Part shown: piece by piece, positions 25,901 to 37,707 of the stretch
Layout of the letters: each line of letters opens with the position of its first letter
Position numbering within the stretch: the first letter of the stretch is position 1
Assembly: GCA_015039365.1 (NCBI GenBank)
Contig: WION01000223.1
Coordinates: forward strand, 1-64,000
DNA: 64,000 nt
Direction of reading: 5' to 3'
DNA from: Amanita rubescens
Taxonomy: Eukaryota > Basidiomycota > Agaricomycetes > Agaricales > Amanitaceae
Notes under the pieces: model-generated
The model's input: the letters and a program-made list of their open reading frames with translations, nothing else
Databases searched by the model: none
What the model was told of the DNA's origin: nothing
Program-made: the position numbers and the translations under genes

Positions 25901-28900
25901 ATTAAAAGATGTGATGAGACTATCTGTCACAAAATTGGGCAATGTCACTCACTTCCTGTTGGTTATAGGAAAAGATGTGATCTGACTGGCTATCACAAAA
26001 AGATGCAACTTTGTCACCCACAACCTATTGGTCATAGAAAAAGATGTTATCTGACTGCCTTTCACAAAAATTTGCAATGTCACCCACAAGCTGTTGGTCA
26101 TGGGAAAAGAAGTGATGAGACTGCCTTTCACAAAAAAGGGTAATATCACTCACTCCCTGTTAGTCACAGATAAAGATGTCATGAAACTGCCTTTCAACAC
26201 AAATGTGTGCAATACAACTCACAGGCTGTTGGTCATAGGAAAAGAGATGATGGCCTTTCACAAAAATGTGTATTGACACTCACTGACTGTTAGTCATAAG
26301 AAAAGATGTGATGAGACTGTGCATGCCTTTCACAAACATAGGTAATGTCACTCACAAGCTGTTGATCACAAGAAAAGATGTGATGAGACCACCTTTCACA
26401 GAATTGTGCAATATCACTGACATACTGTTGGTTATAGGAAATGATGTGGTGAGACTGCCTTTCACAAAAATGTCCAATGGCACTCACTCCCTGTTGGTCA
26501 TAAGAATGGGTGTGATGAGATTGCCTGTAACAAAATGCGCCATGTCACTCACTCCCTGCCATTGGTCATAAGAAAACATTTGATGAGAGTCCCATTCACA
26601 ACAATATGCAATGTTACTCACTCCCTGTTCATCATAGGAAAAGATGTGATGAGAGTGCCTTTCACAAAAATGTGCAATGTCACTCACTCCCTGATTATCA
26701 TAGGAAAAGATGTGATGGGAAGACTGGCTTTCACAAAACTTTGTGATGTCACTCACATGCTGTTGGTCATAGGAAAAGATGTCACTGTGAGACTGTCTTT
26801 CACAAAAATGTGCAATGTCACCCACAACCTGTTGGTCATAGGAAACATGTGATAAAACTGCCTTTAACTAAAATGTGCAATGCCACTCACAAACTGTTGG
26901 TCATAGGGAAAGATGTGGTGAGACTGCTTTTCACAAAAATGTGTAATGTCCACCCACTCCCTGTCAGTCATAGGAAAAGATGTGATAGACTGCTTTAAAA
27001 ATGTGCAAGATCACTGACATTCTGTTGGTCATAGGAAAAGATGTGATAAGACTATATTTCACCAAAATGTGCAATGTTGCTCACAAACTGTTGGTCACAG
27101 GAAAGGATGTGATGAGACTGCCTTCCCTAAAAATCTGCAATGTCACTCACAAGCTGTTGGTCACAGGAAAAGATGTGATGAGACTGCCTCATTCAAAAAA
27201 AGTGTGCAACTTGAATATCACTCACTCTCTGTTGGTCATAGAAAATATGTAATGAAACTGCGTTCACAAAAATATGGAATGTAATTTACCAACTTTCAGT
27301 TGTAGGGAAAGGTGTGATGAGACTGCCTTTCAAAAAATGCAGTGTCACTCACAATCTGTGGGTCATAGGAAAAGGTGTGATGAGACTGCCTTTCACAAAA
27401 ATGTGTACTGTCACTCACAACCTGTTGTCACAGGACAAGATGTGATGAGACTACCTTTCACAAAAAGGTGCAATGTCTCTCACTTGCTGTTGGTTATAGG
27501 AAAAGAAGTGATGAGACTGCCTTTCACAAAAATGTGCAGTATCACTCACTCCAGCCTGTTGGTCATAGGTGTGATGAGAATTCCTTTCACAAAATGTGCA
27601 TTGTCACTCACTCTAGGCTGTTGGTTATAGGAAAAGATGTGATGAGACTGCCTTTCTCAAGAATGTGCAATGTCACTTGCTGTCTGCTGGTCATAAGAAA
27701 ATATGTGCTCAGACTACCTTCCACAAAAATGTGCAATGTCTCTCACTGGCTGTTTGTCATAAGAAAGGATGTGATGAGACTACCTTTCTCAAGAATGTGC
27801 AATGTCACTCACGCTCTGTAGGTCCTAAGAAAAGATGTGCTCAGACTACCTTCCACAAAAATGTGCAATGTCTCTCACTCGCTGTTTGTCATATGTAAGA
27901 AAGGATGTGATGAGACTACCTTTGATACAAATGTACAATGTCACTCACTTCCTGTTGGACATTAAGGCAAGATATGACGAGAATGCCTTTCACAACATGT
28001 GCAATCACTCACAAGCTGTTGGTTATAAGACTGCCTTTCACAAATATGTGCAATGTCACTCACTCCCTTTTGGTCATAGGAAAATATGTAATGAGACTGC
28101 CTTTTGATGTCACTCACCCCCTGTTGATCATAGGACAAGATGAGATGATACTGCATTCCACAAAAATGTCCAATGTCACTCACTCCCTGTTGGTCAGAGG
28201 AAAACATGTGTGAGATTGCCTTCACCCAAATCTTTAATTTCACTTACACGCTGTCAGTCATGGGGAAAAATCCATAAGACAGCTTTTGAGACAAATTGTG
28301 ATGTTACTCACAAACTATTGGCCACAAGCAAACAATTGATAAGGTCACCTTCTGAATGGCTCAACCAACATGACATGCTGCTAACCTCCTATATTTATAG
28401 GAAACCATGTGATGTCACTGCTTTTCACAAAGGCTTCAATATCACTTACAATCTGTAGAATACATAATGTGTCCAAATTGCCTTGCAGCAGAGTGGCCAA
28501 TATCACTCACTTCCTTTTGAAATAAAATTAGTACATTGCATCAGGAAACAGGAATCAATGCCACTGACTCTCTTTTGCCATAGCATTTCATATGATGGAT
28601 TAACACCTCACAAAAAGTATCACATACATTCTGTTGGTTTTGCAGTTCCATGTGAAGAGGCTTTGAAAAGGAGAAATATTTACTGTCTGTTGTTTTGGGA
28701 CAAGATGCAATCTTTATAAGCAGACATGAAGGAAGTGTCACTTACCTCCTGTTATTACACAAATGACATTTTGTGAGGCTCTCCTTTGGATAAAAGCATG
28801 TTACAGACTTTCTGTTGTTCATTGAATTATATCTGATGAACTGCACAAACATCATCAATGTTACTTACTTTCTTTAACTGGGTCAGATGTGGTGTGAGAT

Positions 28901-30709
28901 ACTGTTGTATTACTCACTCCCTGTCCATGAGAAACTGCATTGACAAGCCTGCTTGTAACCATAGATTTACTCACTTTCTGTTGGTCATATGATGCACCAT
29001 GGGATAATTTACCAAAAATCAAATTGAGTGATGTCACCCACTGCCTGTGGATCATGAGACAAGACCACTGATCACAAAAGGAAGCATTACTCACAAACTG
29101 TTGTCATGAGACAATATATCAGATCTATGTTAGTTCACCCTTACCCACTGTTATTGATATCATTAAATCCTGCCACCAAACATATGGTGACAACTAACCT
29201 GTGTTTCACTCAGTTGTTTATTGGCCACCTGAAGCATGACTAATCTTGTTTTAATGTGAAGGAATTTGAGTGTTACTCACCTCCTGATGAATGTTTTGCA
29301 AAGTATTACCATTCCATACGAAGGCCACCTACCTTCCTGTCCACCTATCACCATTTAATTTTCCTATGCTGATGAGCAGCTTGACAAAAATGCATACCCA
29401 GAAATGTGGAAATTTTGTAAATACTATGACAGTGACATCATTCCATGACAAAGTTGGTTGGAATAAGGCCTGGTACAGAACATGTCTGAACAATGTCAAT
29501 GTTAGTAAGTGACATTTTTGAGTGTGACCCTCACTGAAGTGCAGATTTAACACAAAGGTCCAGATTATTCATCTGTGTTGAAACAAACAGCTCATGCATG
29601 ATGTCATCATCTATTGCATCAGCAGTTTTCTGAGTTAATTCAGCACAATTCTTCTCTGGTAAATCCATGTCTATGAAACAACATCACTCCCATTTTCAGG
29701 AAGAAATCCTCATCATTCTCACCTTCCAATTGCACATATGCCCTAGGAGGGTATTTGGCATTCAAAAATTTAGGAAGATAAACTTTCTGAAAAGTGATAT
29801 CAGCATTTTCCCTGGCTGTCTCCCACTTATCTTCATCCTTTGCATCAGTCAAGTTGATAAATTCACTGGCTATTTGACCATCAAACTTAGTAAATATAAC
29901 CACCAAAGGAACTGTAAAGGAAATATTGACTAGTCAGTTCACTGTAGATTAGTACTTAAGTAGATTTTGGCCAATGGAAATGTGGTAAAACAATTCCTCC
30001 AACATGAACAAGATGAGATGTAAATTCATTAGGACCAACCTCTGCCTGTCCCTTTATTGAAAAATTCAAGTTCTGCCTGTAAAATGGGACGAGGGCTGTC
30101 CATGGGTATGCAGTACCTACAGGGATCTACATATGTCAACCAGTCATGTAAAGGAATAAATCAGATATGTACCAAATTGCATGCAACTGATTTTTCAGCT
30201 CAGTTTCTGCAGACTTCTTTTCAATGAAATTCCAAGCAACCTCCAATTCATCAGCAGAACCAGATTCAAATCCCTGAGAGTCATGGAAAATAAAGTTACT
30301 CTCAGGGTATGTAATTTGATGTTCAATATCATGTAGGCCTCTCTGTTATTAATGCATGTAAGTGGGCACATGATACATCCATACATTATCATTAAATGCA
30401 CCTCAATTGATGGCATCAGATGTGTTGCAGATGCTTCCAGTTCTTTGCCTACAGGAAACTCAATATGCAGAAGAAGCACAATGTTCAGCCTGACTTACCA
30501 TCCTCATCATATATTGTGGGCTTTGTTCCCTTTGCTACACCACAAATCTTCTCAAGGATGGTTGTCTTGCCTGCATTAGCCCTCCCTATGACAAGGATAC
30601 GAAAATGTGGGCATAGGTATTGTTCCCTGAGTATTTTAACATGTGTCTCATCTGTACCTGATGTATACCAGTCAGATAATGGGAATACCAAGACATCATA
30701 TTGGATCAC
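22998..30709 (-). CDS. GTPase gene running into a single-codon microexon array (proposed model)
   Basis: The 5' part is an intact GTPase. CPHFRILVIGRANAGKTTIL contains the G1 P-loop, FHDSQGFESGSADELE has G3 (DxxG), and VPLVVIFTKFDG has G4 (TKxD). Exons run from about 30709 to 29531 with normal introns and a clean frame. FVSTQMNNLDLCVKSALQ then splices (branch TACTAAC, AG at about 29505) to HVLYQALFQ ... TKFPHFW, and a donor GTATGC follows. Downstream, between 29340 and 23400, the strand carries about 85 units of the form AG, three bases, GTRAGT. A normal exon (22998-23128, EALDQYKQKGYVHQKLQ... ending before GTAACTGACATTG) lies beyond. The GTPase resembles uncharacterised P-loop G-domain proteins expanded in agaricomycetes. 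The start codon is uncertain (GTG at 30709, or ATG a few bases on in another frame), and the 3' end is unknown. The 29195 and 29333 units do not fit simply (the latter gives 4 nt). Confidence 0.5.
23400..29340 (-). repeat. ~66-bp tandem array: intron-like units bracketing one codon
   Basis: The core (23650-28250) holds about 70 tandem units of roughly 65-66 bp; degenerate units extend to 29340 and to 23400. Read on the minus strand, a unit is: GTGAGTGACATTG, a T-rich and A-rich middle, CATCTTTTCC, TATGACCAACAG, then three variable bases before the next GTGAGT. The intron-like part is about 63 nt, the usual intron size in this window. Triplets by position include CTT 23758, GGA 23950, GTT 24367, TTT 24898, CCA 24967, GAA 25366, TCA 26284, TAT 26422, AAT 27019, AGC 27822, CGT 28248, AAA 28975 and TGG 29145. 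Two slots are 6 bases (27551 GCTGGA, 27612 CCTAGA). No slot is TAA, TAG or TGA. Confidence 0.95.
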
Positions 30710-33639
30710 TCAATGAAAGTTCACTGGTGGTGTCTGTCATTACTAGCAATGGACTGTTTGATGATGGAGTGGTGCAAGAGTGATTCTGAGCTCAGGAGAA
30801 AGTAGAGAAAGGAGTATTAAGTGTTTGGCTTGAGAATCAACTTGAAGGTGTGTGTGCCAAAGCAAGAATTGTGTGGCTGGCTCAACAAAGAGGCAATGTA
30901 TGGTTATCCGGACTCAATAGGTCAATGACAGCTTGTATGGCTTCAACATACCAGTATGTGGAGCAATAGATGGTGCGTTGGGCTCGAGATTGTCGAGATT
31001 GATTGGTCCTTCCTTGAAGCACGGGTGTCACGTATGACAGTAATTCGAGTCAAGTTATGGTGTGTTTGGTCGATCTGAGTTGAGAGCGCGGAGTCCCGGT
31101 CAGTTCAGGTGAGTTCAGCGTGCAGGATGAAATGGTGGGTGTTGAGAGCGCTATATGTTCACGAGGTAGCAGTGTGACCCCCGAAACTGCTCACTTCTCC
31201 ATTAGGCAACCTGGGCTCTTCTCACACAGTCATGCCAACACGCCACTCCGATCATCACCGTGATCTGAAGATGAAGGATCCAGACTGTGCAATGGTGAGA
31301 CCTGGTGAGACGCGGATGGTCAGATGGGCGCTACGCTTACGAAGGTGTGGCTGCCATCTTTCCTGCCAGCAGTGGTAGACTGACTCCTACTTCAATGACA
31401 GGCCGCAAATCATCCATCCACGCTACACAATCGCCGCCCAATCGATCTCCATAAAAACGCAGCAAGGCAAGGCAGGATAAGGTTCGGAAGGTTGGCAAAC
31501 GAAGCGCTCTCTGCCTTCCGTCGCCTCACGAGTGGGAAAGTGTCCACCTCGCCGTAACCTGCGCAGACTACAGGCTACGACGCGCAGAGCTCAACGGATT
31601 CATGCTCATATTCTTGTCGGCCTGGCTGTCTAATCTGAAACCCTGGTGTAATAAATACTCTCCCACATCGGGGATTGCAGTCCATAGCTTTAAGTCTATG
31701 TGAGAAAACTCACAGCAATAGATTCAGTCTATCAGTGAGAAAAAGGCTTGAAAATTCTAAACTTGTAAAACAAAAGTCTATTATTGTATGCTGAGTGGAA
31801 ATCTGTGTGACTCAATAATTCTACTTCAAAGTCTATACTGACTACAAATGATCTAGCAAAGACTGCTGTTGTTTGACGAAAATCCATGGTAGGTGCCAGT
31901 AGGTCATCAATATCATCCTGACTTGTCGTTGTCGGGTGCGAGTAAGAGAAAGATAGGGTACGGGAGTGCTATTAAGGTCGTTAAGTTTGTTGTCATCGGG
32001 TGCGAGAGGGGGTGAGAGTTGGTTGTTTGACGAAAATCCATGGTCGTCAATGTCGTCGTTGGGTGCGAGTTGAGAGGAAGACGGGTTCACGCTGGGTCTT
32101 CGTTAGCCTCACAGGGGGTGGGACGGGTGCTGTACGCACCTGGATGAGTTGGGGTGGGCAGTTTGGGGCTTTGTTCGGCACAGAGGGCTGTTGGGGGCAC
32201 CTGGGGCTTTCAAGGTGGGCTAGGGTGAGAGAGAGAGGGTCAACCCATGTTTCAAATACCCGTCGCCCACCTCGCTGGGTCGTCTCTGAACGGCTAATCC
32301 CTTCTCCCCTCCAAAGCATGTTATGTGGGGAGAAACCCGCCCATTAACCGGGGACCAGTGCATACGGTCCCCACTTCCTATCTGTGACGATCTGTGGTTG
32401 GCCAGCGTTGAAGTTCCATCGCGCTGTAACCCAACGATCAAGTTAGCGAACCGAACAGGACGAAAAGAAGAAAAGAAAAGATTAAAAGGGACACTGCACC
32501 TCCCTCATGCCCTAGTCACCTGTCTCGCGTTCCTCCTCTCATTCTTCCCGCCATGAATGGATAGTACATGGTCAAAAGATGGTTGTGGGGCCCTACCGTT
32601 GGAAAAACCTATCGTCAATTGCATGCAGCAGTCAGAGCGCCGTAACCCATGCAATAGGTGATTGAGTCGATGTATGGCATAACCGTAGAGTCTGGTGCAG
32701 GGCAATATCACGGGTGCTGGTGCGGATTGGTAAATGAGACGGCAACCCTGATCCTGACCCTGACCCGCACCCGTAGCTCAGTTCCGCCAATATACTTCGA
32801 TATCATTTTCTCCGATCCGCACAGCTCTGAGCCATCGTGAAGCAGAGGGGGACGAAGTAGTAAGCGAAGCCGCTACTTTGCCTGTTCCGGTCATCTTGAG
32901 CTATAAATACTCCTTTATTCCGACTACTATACTACACCCTAATGCTCTCGACTTATTCAGGATGGAATGACCACATTGTTGGAGCGGTGACACGAGACGA
33001 AGGTGAGTATACCACCGGAAGTTTACGTTAAGTGGCAAGCCGTAATACTAATTGTTCTCGTTGGTGGCATAGTACTGCAATCAGAAATTATGTGTTGTCG
33101 AGGCGTTTGAGCGGATTCTACAACGTGAGACGAGAGACAATGACGGACTCCATCCCCACGCCTAACTTGTTATAACTTAGCAGCTTCTCCTGTTCAAACG
33201 TTCACTGATACCACGTTTTGTTGCTATGGATTATGCCAATGGCGTGATGAGAGCCCGTTCGGGCCAACATTGTTACCATTACGTCCTCTCTGGAGAATTC
33301 TACGTTGAAGACGAACGGCGTACCCTACTACCCATACCCGAGCGCTCGGTGCCATGGTCACACGATTGGCATAATAACATGTAATTCATGTGGTCTGTAG
33401 TTCGCGCTGTGTTTATATATTCATCACACTGACACTAACATTTCACGTTCAAACGCGGTGCCATGACAGCGAAGAAGCATTACGGGTCTAGTATGATTAT
33501 TACTAGATTTAATCTTAATATAGCCACCAGTGCACCAAGTATCCACTCGATGTACAGGAACGGATCGCGGCAGGGTCCCTTTATTTAAACCTGGCAGGCA
33601 ACTCGGAGTAGCCGTGTCCTCTTCCCATCCTATCTCAGG
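30710..33639. other. Long intergenic stretch, no gene recognised
   Basis: The AT-rich island ends near 30980. Beyond it no ORF carries a family signature. A ~22-bp direct repeat containing TGTTTGACGAAAATCCATGG occurs at about 31870 and 32027, each followed by TCGTTGTCGGGTGCGAG-like sequence (also near 31990), suggesting a decayed short tandem duplication. Just before the sedolisin gene, a TATA-like TTTATTTAAA sits at about 33579. Confidence 0.5.
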
Positions 33640-36146
33640 ATGAGGCTCTTCTTCTTTGTTCGCAGTGTGCTTATTCTCTCGGCTGCTGCGTTGGTGTACG
33701 CTGCGCCCCGCAGTACGGTTCATGTGCTCAAGGAGAGGGTTGATATACCCCGAGGATGGGTAGAACACAGCGTTCCTTCACCTGGTCACATCATCTCCCT
33801 TCATATCGGTTTGCCTCAGCCGAACTTCCCCACGTTGGAGCGCCACCTGTATGAAGTCAGTGACCCCAATCACCACCGTTATGGAAAGCATCTTTCTAAA
33901 GAAGAGGTAGAGGAGCTAGTCGCGCCTCATCCAACCTCTCTTGACGCCATAAACGAATGGTTGGGAACTTATGGGCTTAGCGAAGATGACATCGACCGAT
34001 CCCCTGCTAAAGACTGGATTAACATTAACATTCCTGTTTCTCTGGTCGAAGAGATGCTGAACACCGTACGTTGCTATTTTTCGTATTCATGCTCATCCAT
34101 TCAATCTCATATTATCAGAAATATAGTATCTACAAGCACGAGGAAAGCGGAGATTACCTTGTGAGGACCACCGGCTACAGCCTACCACAACATTTGCACG
34201 AGCATGTCGATGTCATTCAACCCACGACGTCATTTGGGCGTTTCAAGAAGCAGGTTTCGACTCTTTCTATCGTAGAGGATGATACGCCAGAGATCCAGTC
34301 TTCTCAAGGTCAGATCGTTGACCCAGTGACCGGCATTGCCGTGGATGCCAGCTGTAATACAACGATCACGATTAAATGCCTGCAACAGCTGTACAATGCT
34401 GTTGGATACCAGCCCTTGGAAAATGGTGGAAACAGTTTTGGAATCACCGCGTATTTGGAACAGTATGCAAATATCCAGGATCTTCAGGATTTCTACCGCG
34501 AGCAACGGCCCGATGCCTTGGGTACCAATTTCACTTTCGTGTCCATTAAGGGTGCGTTTCTTCCTTCATGAGCTAATGGATTACCGATTTTTGACAACCT
34601 ATCAGGTGGTATCAACCCTCAGAATCCGTCTGACGCTGGTCTAGAGGCAAACCTCGATACCCAGTTCGGATATGGACTTTCTTTCCCAACCCCGGTATAT
34701 CCCTCTTCGCTCCTCGGTCAACAAAAGCTCAACTAACGTTGCAGAGGACATTCTGGTCCACCGGCGGTCGCCCACCATTTTATCCGGACCCTCTTACTGT
34801 AAACAATACGAACGAGTTGAGTTTTCATTATTACTATCATTGGTTAGCATGTTGATAATCCCCTTAGGCCCTATGTCAATTGGTTGGGTTACGTGCTGAA
34901 GCAGGAATCTATACCCCTGGTTATTTCGAGTAGCTACGACGATGACGAGCAAACACGTAAGAGCCTTTCGCTCTTTTCTTCTCATATCAACTCACTTTCC
35001 TTTCAACAGTTCCTCGTGGTTATGCAAGGAGGGTGTGCAAAGAGTTTGCCAAGCTAGGTAGGCTCGAACTTTTTTGGCCTTGTGCTCGCATTCTAATCAT
35101 TACTAGGTGTTCGAGGTGTCTCTTTGATGTTCTCCTCCGGTGATTTTGGCGTTGGAGATGGAGACCCGAATCCTGCGACGCAGAAGTGCTTTACAAATAC
35201 ATATAGTGGTTTTGGCAACGTGACTAAATTCATACCCCTCTTCCCATCGACGTGCGTATTGCATAAAGCATTTATCGGTCCATCATCTAACGCTTAGCCG
35301 CAGCTGCCCATAGTCAGTTATCCGCACCTGTAGTTATTAAACGCTTCCTCTAACCTTGATATCTCATTAGTGTCACTTCTGTCGGAGGTACTCAAGATTT
35401 CCCTGAAATTGCCGTAACACGTTTTTACTCTGGTGGCGGTTTCAGTAACTACGTGAGTGCGGTGTTATTCGCATATCAGTGGCAAGTGACAGATCGTGGT
35501 ATCTTAGTTTCCACGCCCGGCGTATCAGGACTCGCATGTGCAGGGATATCTAGGCAAATTGCCGGAGGGTCTCTATCAAGGGCTCTATAACCCGTAAGTT
35601 TATATTACTCTACTCAACAGGCAAGTTTGAACCAAATGTTTATTAGGAATGGACGTGTAAGTCAGCCACGTAGTCTTTCCTCTATCGTAAATATTAACTC
35701 CTGTAAAGGCAATCCCCGATGTAGCGGCGCAGGGTGACCATTACCGTATCTGGGTAGCAGGTAAGCCCGTGAAAATTGGAGGAACGTCGGCTTCCTCCCC
35801 AACATTCGCTGGCATCGTGGCTCTCCTAAACGACGCCAGGCTCCGCGCCAAGCAACCTCCCCTGGGCTTTTTGAACCCGATGCTGTACTCTAAATTATAC
35901 ATGGGCTTAAATGATATCACCGTCGGACACAACGCTGGTTGTGGCACGCAGGGTTTCAATGTAAGTCATCCGACTTTGTAGCAGGTGGGCATATCTGATG
36001 CGAGTTACTCTCTTAGGCAACTGTCGGATGGGATGCCGGTAAGCTTGCCAGTCTCTTCATTGTCCCTGCCTCACGATAGCCTTGTTCTAGTCACCGGCCT
36101 TGGAACGCCCAACTTTGGCAAGTTGAGAGAACTGTTGGGTGTTTGA
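33640..36146 (+). CDS. Secreted sedolisin / tripeptidyl-peptidase (S53)
   Basis: This is an extracellular acid serine peptidase releasing tripeptides. The signal peptide MRLFFFVRSVLILSAAALVY is followed by the pro-kumamolisin domain (HIGLPQPNFPTLERHLYEVS, HHRYGKHLSKEEVEELVAP). Catalytic residues: Glu and Asp in DAGLEANLDTQFGYG, the oxyanion Asp in SSGDFGVGDGDP, and Ser in GGTSASSPTFAGI. The C-terminal GWDAVTGLGTPNFGKL forms the calcium site. About 12 exons with a consistent frame: 33640-34065, 34119-34551, 34606-34694 and so on. Three exons are tiny: 9 nt (35304-35312), 10 nt (35647-35656) and 22 nt (36017-36038). No frame breaks. It likely works in nitrogen acquisition on external protein. 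Confidence 0.96.
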
Positions 36147-36236
36147 TAACACAACATCATCGATATCCAATGAGACTTACAATGGTAATACAAAAGAACT
36201 CTATACATATGAGTAAAATGTTATTACTTGTTAACA

Positions 36237-37446
36237 TTATTTTCGCATTCGCTTCTTGAAGCGTTCCATAACCTGTGACACTCTCGTTTATACCTGACGT
36301 TCCTTCGTTGATAGAATTGAATTGAAGCTAGCTTACCAATTCATCCGTAGCCATCTGTGGCTTCTCATAGTGCGATTTCTTTGGCATGTCGTCCTGCGGT
36401 GGTAGCCCCATAGCTTCAAGCTTCGCATCTCGTAGAATGTCCGCGTCCGATTTAGCCTTCAAATTCGGTCTATAAACTAAATAGCAATTATCAATTACAC
36501 CCAGTACAACAGAAAAAGATGATCGTCACTCACATCGAGTAGCCACCAAATGCTCCTCGTCGTTAGCTACTGCCTTTCTACGTTCTTGTCGTTCCTCGGC
36601 CACTATTCGTTTCGCCTTCTCCGTCTCCTCTATATTCTTCAAACGCGCGCTAGCCAAGCAAAATTCAGTCAACCATCCCATCACGAACACGAGTAGGTCT
36701 ACTTACTCCATTCCAAGATCTACCTCGGGTATCGCAGTCAGCATACTCATGCTAGTTGTCACGCTGCCTTCTTGAAGAGGCTTTGAATGTTCAAGTCTCC
36801 ACTTTTCCGACAGCTTGTACAGTTCTTCTTGAGGGTCATCCGGTCCCCCGTTTCCACCATCATCTTCACGGGGTCTACTCCGTATCTTGAGATTCTCTTC
36901 GATATACGCCATCCTGGCAAAACATCGTAAAGCCCATGACGAAGAAGAAGAAGAAAAAAGACAAGACCAACGTACATGTGTTTATCAACGTCCAAAGCAT
37001 TCGTCTGCTGCGTAAAATTGTTGGACCGTATCACTCGTCTCGTTTTTATCGTCAAGTCTTCCATCTCACTGCAAACGAAGATTGGGAGACTGAGAATGCA
37101 AGCATGGCATTGTACACATACTCTTCATCGTTATCCCGTACTCCTTTTTGCAAACCACCAAGTTCCCCTTCCTCCCTAGCCCGCTTCTTCTTTTTCTTCT
37201 TCTTAACATCTCCTTTCTGAAGTTTAGTTACATCGATACCTTCCCTCGCTCTTCTTAGCTTTCTCAATTCAATTAGTTCTGCCAAACTAAAGACGTGGAT
37301 CAGGATCCGTAAAACATGGCTTAAGGAACAACGTACGGAAGCTTCTCCTCCTCCTCATTCTCCGGGACAGCGTCGTCTTTGTCTGCTTCCGGCGAAGACT
37401 CTCGCTCTCGAACGCGAGGCTGAGGACGGGTTCGTTTTTTGATCAT
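36237..37446 (-). CDS. C9orf78/Tls1-family spliceosome-associated protein
   Basis: Homologues (human C9orf78/HCA59, fission yeast Tls1) bind spliceosomal factors and affect splice-site choice. The start MIKKRTRPQPRVRERES (37446) leads to LAELIELRKLRRAREGIDVT, a Lys run, the hallmark NNFTQQTNALDVDKHMMAYI, EENLKIRSRPR, and GSVTTSMSMLTAIPEVDLGM. The last exon is ERFKKRMRK with stop at 36237. Introns have clean donors (GTACGT, GTATGT at about 37100, GTACGTTGG at about 36980, GTAAGC at about 36340). The frame is intact. Confidence 0.9.
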
Positions 37447-37707
37447 TCGTTTCTGAACAAGGGTACAGGATGGTTACGTAAGGTAGTAGTAGAGAAAGTC
37501 CAAGAAATTAAATACGCTAGCATATGCATAGAACAAGTGATCAGAACATGCATGCGCCGATTTGGACTAATAGCCAGTTGGGAAGAGAGGTATATATAAT
37601 AACTCTACTCGTACACTCCCCGGTTGTCCTTGTTTATTTTGTTATATGTCGTTCGTTATATCCAAGAGGAGGCAACGGTTTTTTCTAGAAGGAAATTCGG
37701 AGCGTTT

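Larger units (their letters stand above)
20700..30980. other. AT-rich island of foreign composition
   Basis: Base composition drops visibly in GC from about 20700 and recovers at about 30980. The island holds a tandem array, a GTPase gene and sparse other signals. Both flanks are ordinary gene-dense sequence. No terminal inverted repeats, LTRs or transposase were recognised. The left edge coincides with the altered C-terminus of the UPF0652 gene. Confidence 0.75.

Noticed and set aside
23900..28240. Open frames of 60-200 codons through the array in all frames and on both strands, with a 22-residue repeat (e.g. CNVTHSLLVIGKDVMRLPFT)
   Set aside because: A 66-bp unit without stops is open in several frames automatically. 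The frames are interrupted by length variants and differ between strands, so they are by-products of the repeat rather than evidence of a repeat protein.
23650..28520. CRISPR-like direct repeat array
   Set aside because: The genome is eukaryotic, units abut, and the only variable part is three bases; there are no spacers or cas genes.
31842..32347. Overlapping open frames on both strands near 32 kb
   Set aside because: They arise over imperfect direct repeats and GC-rich sequence, with no family match.
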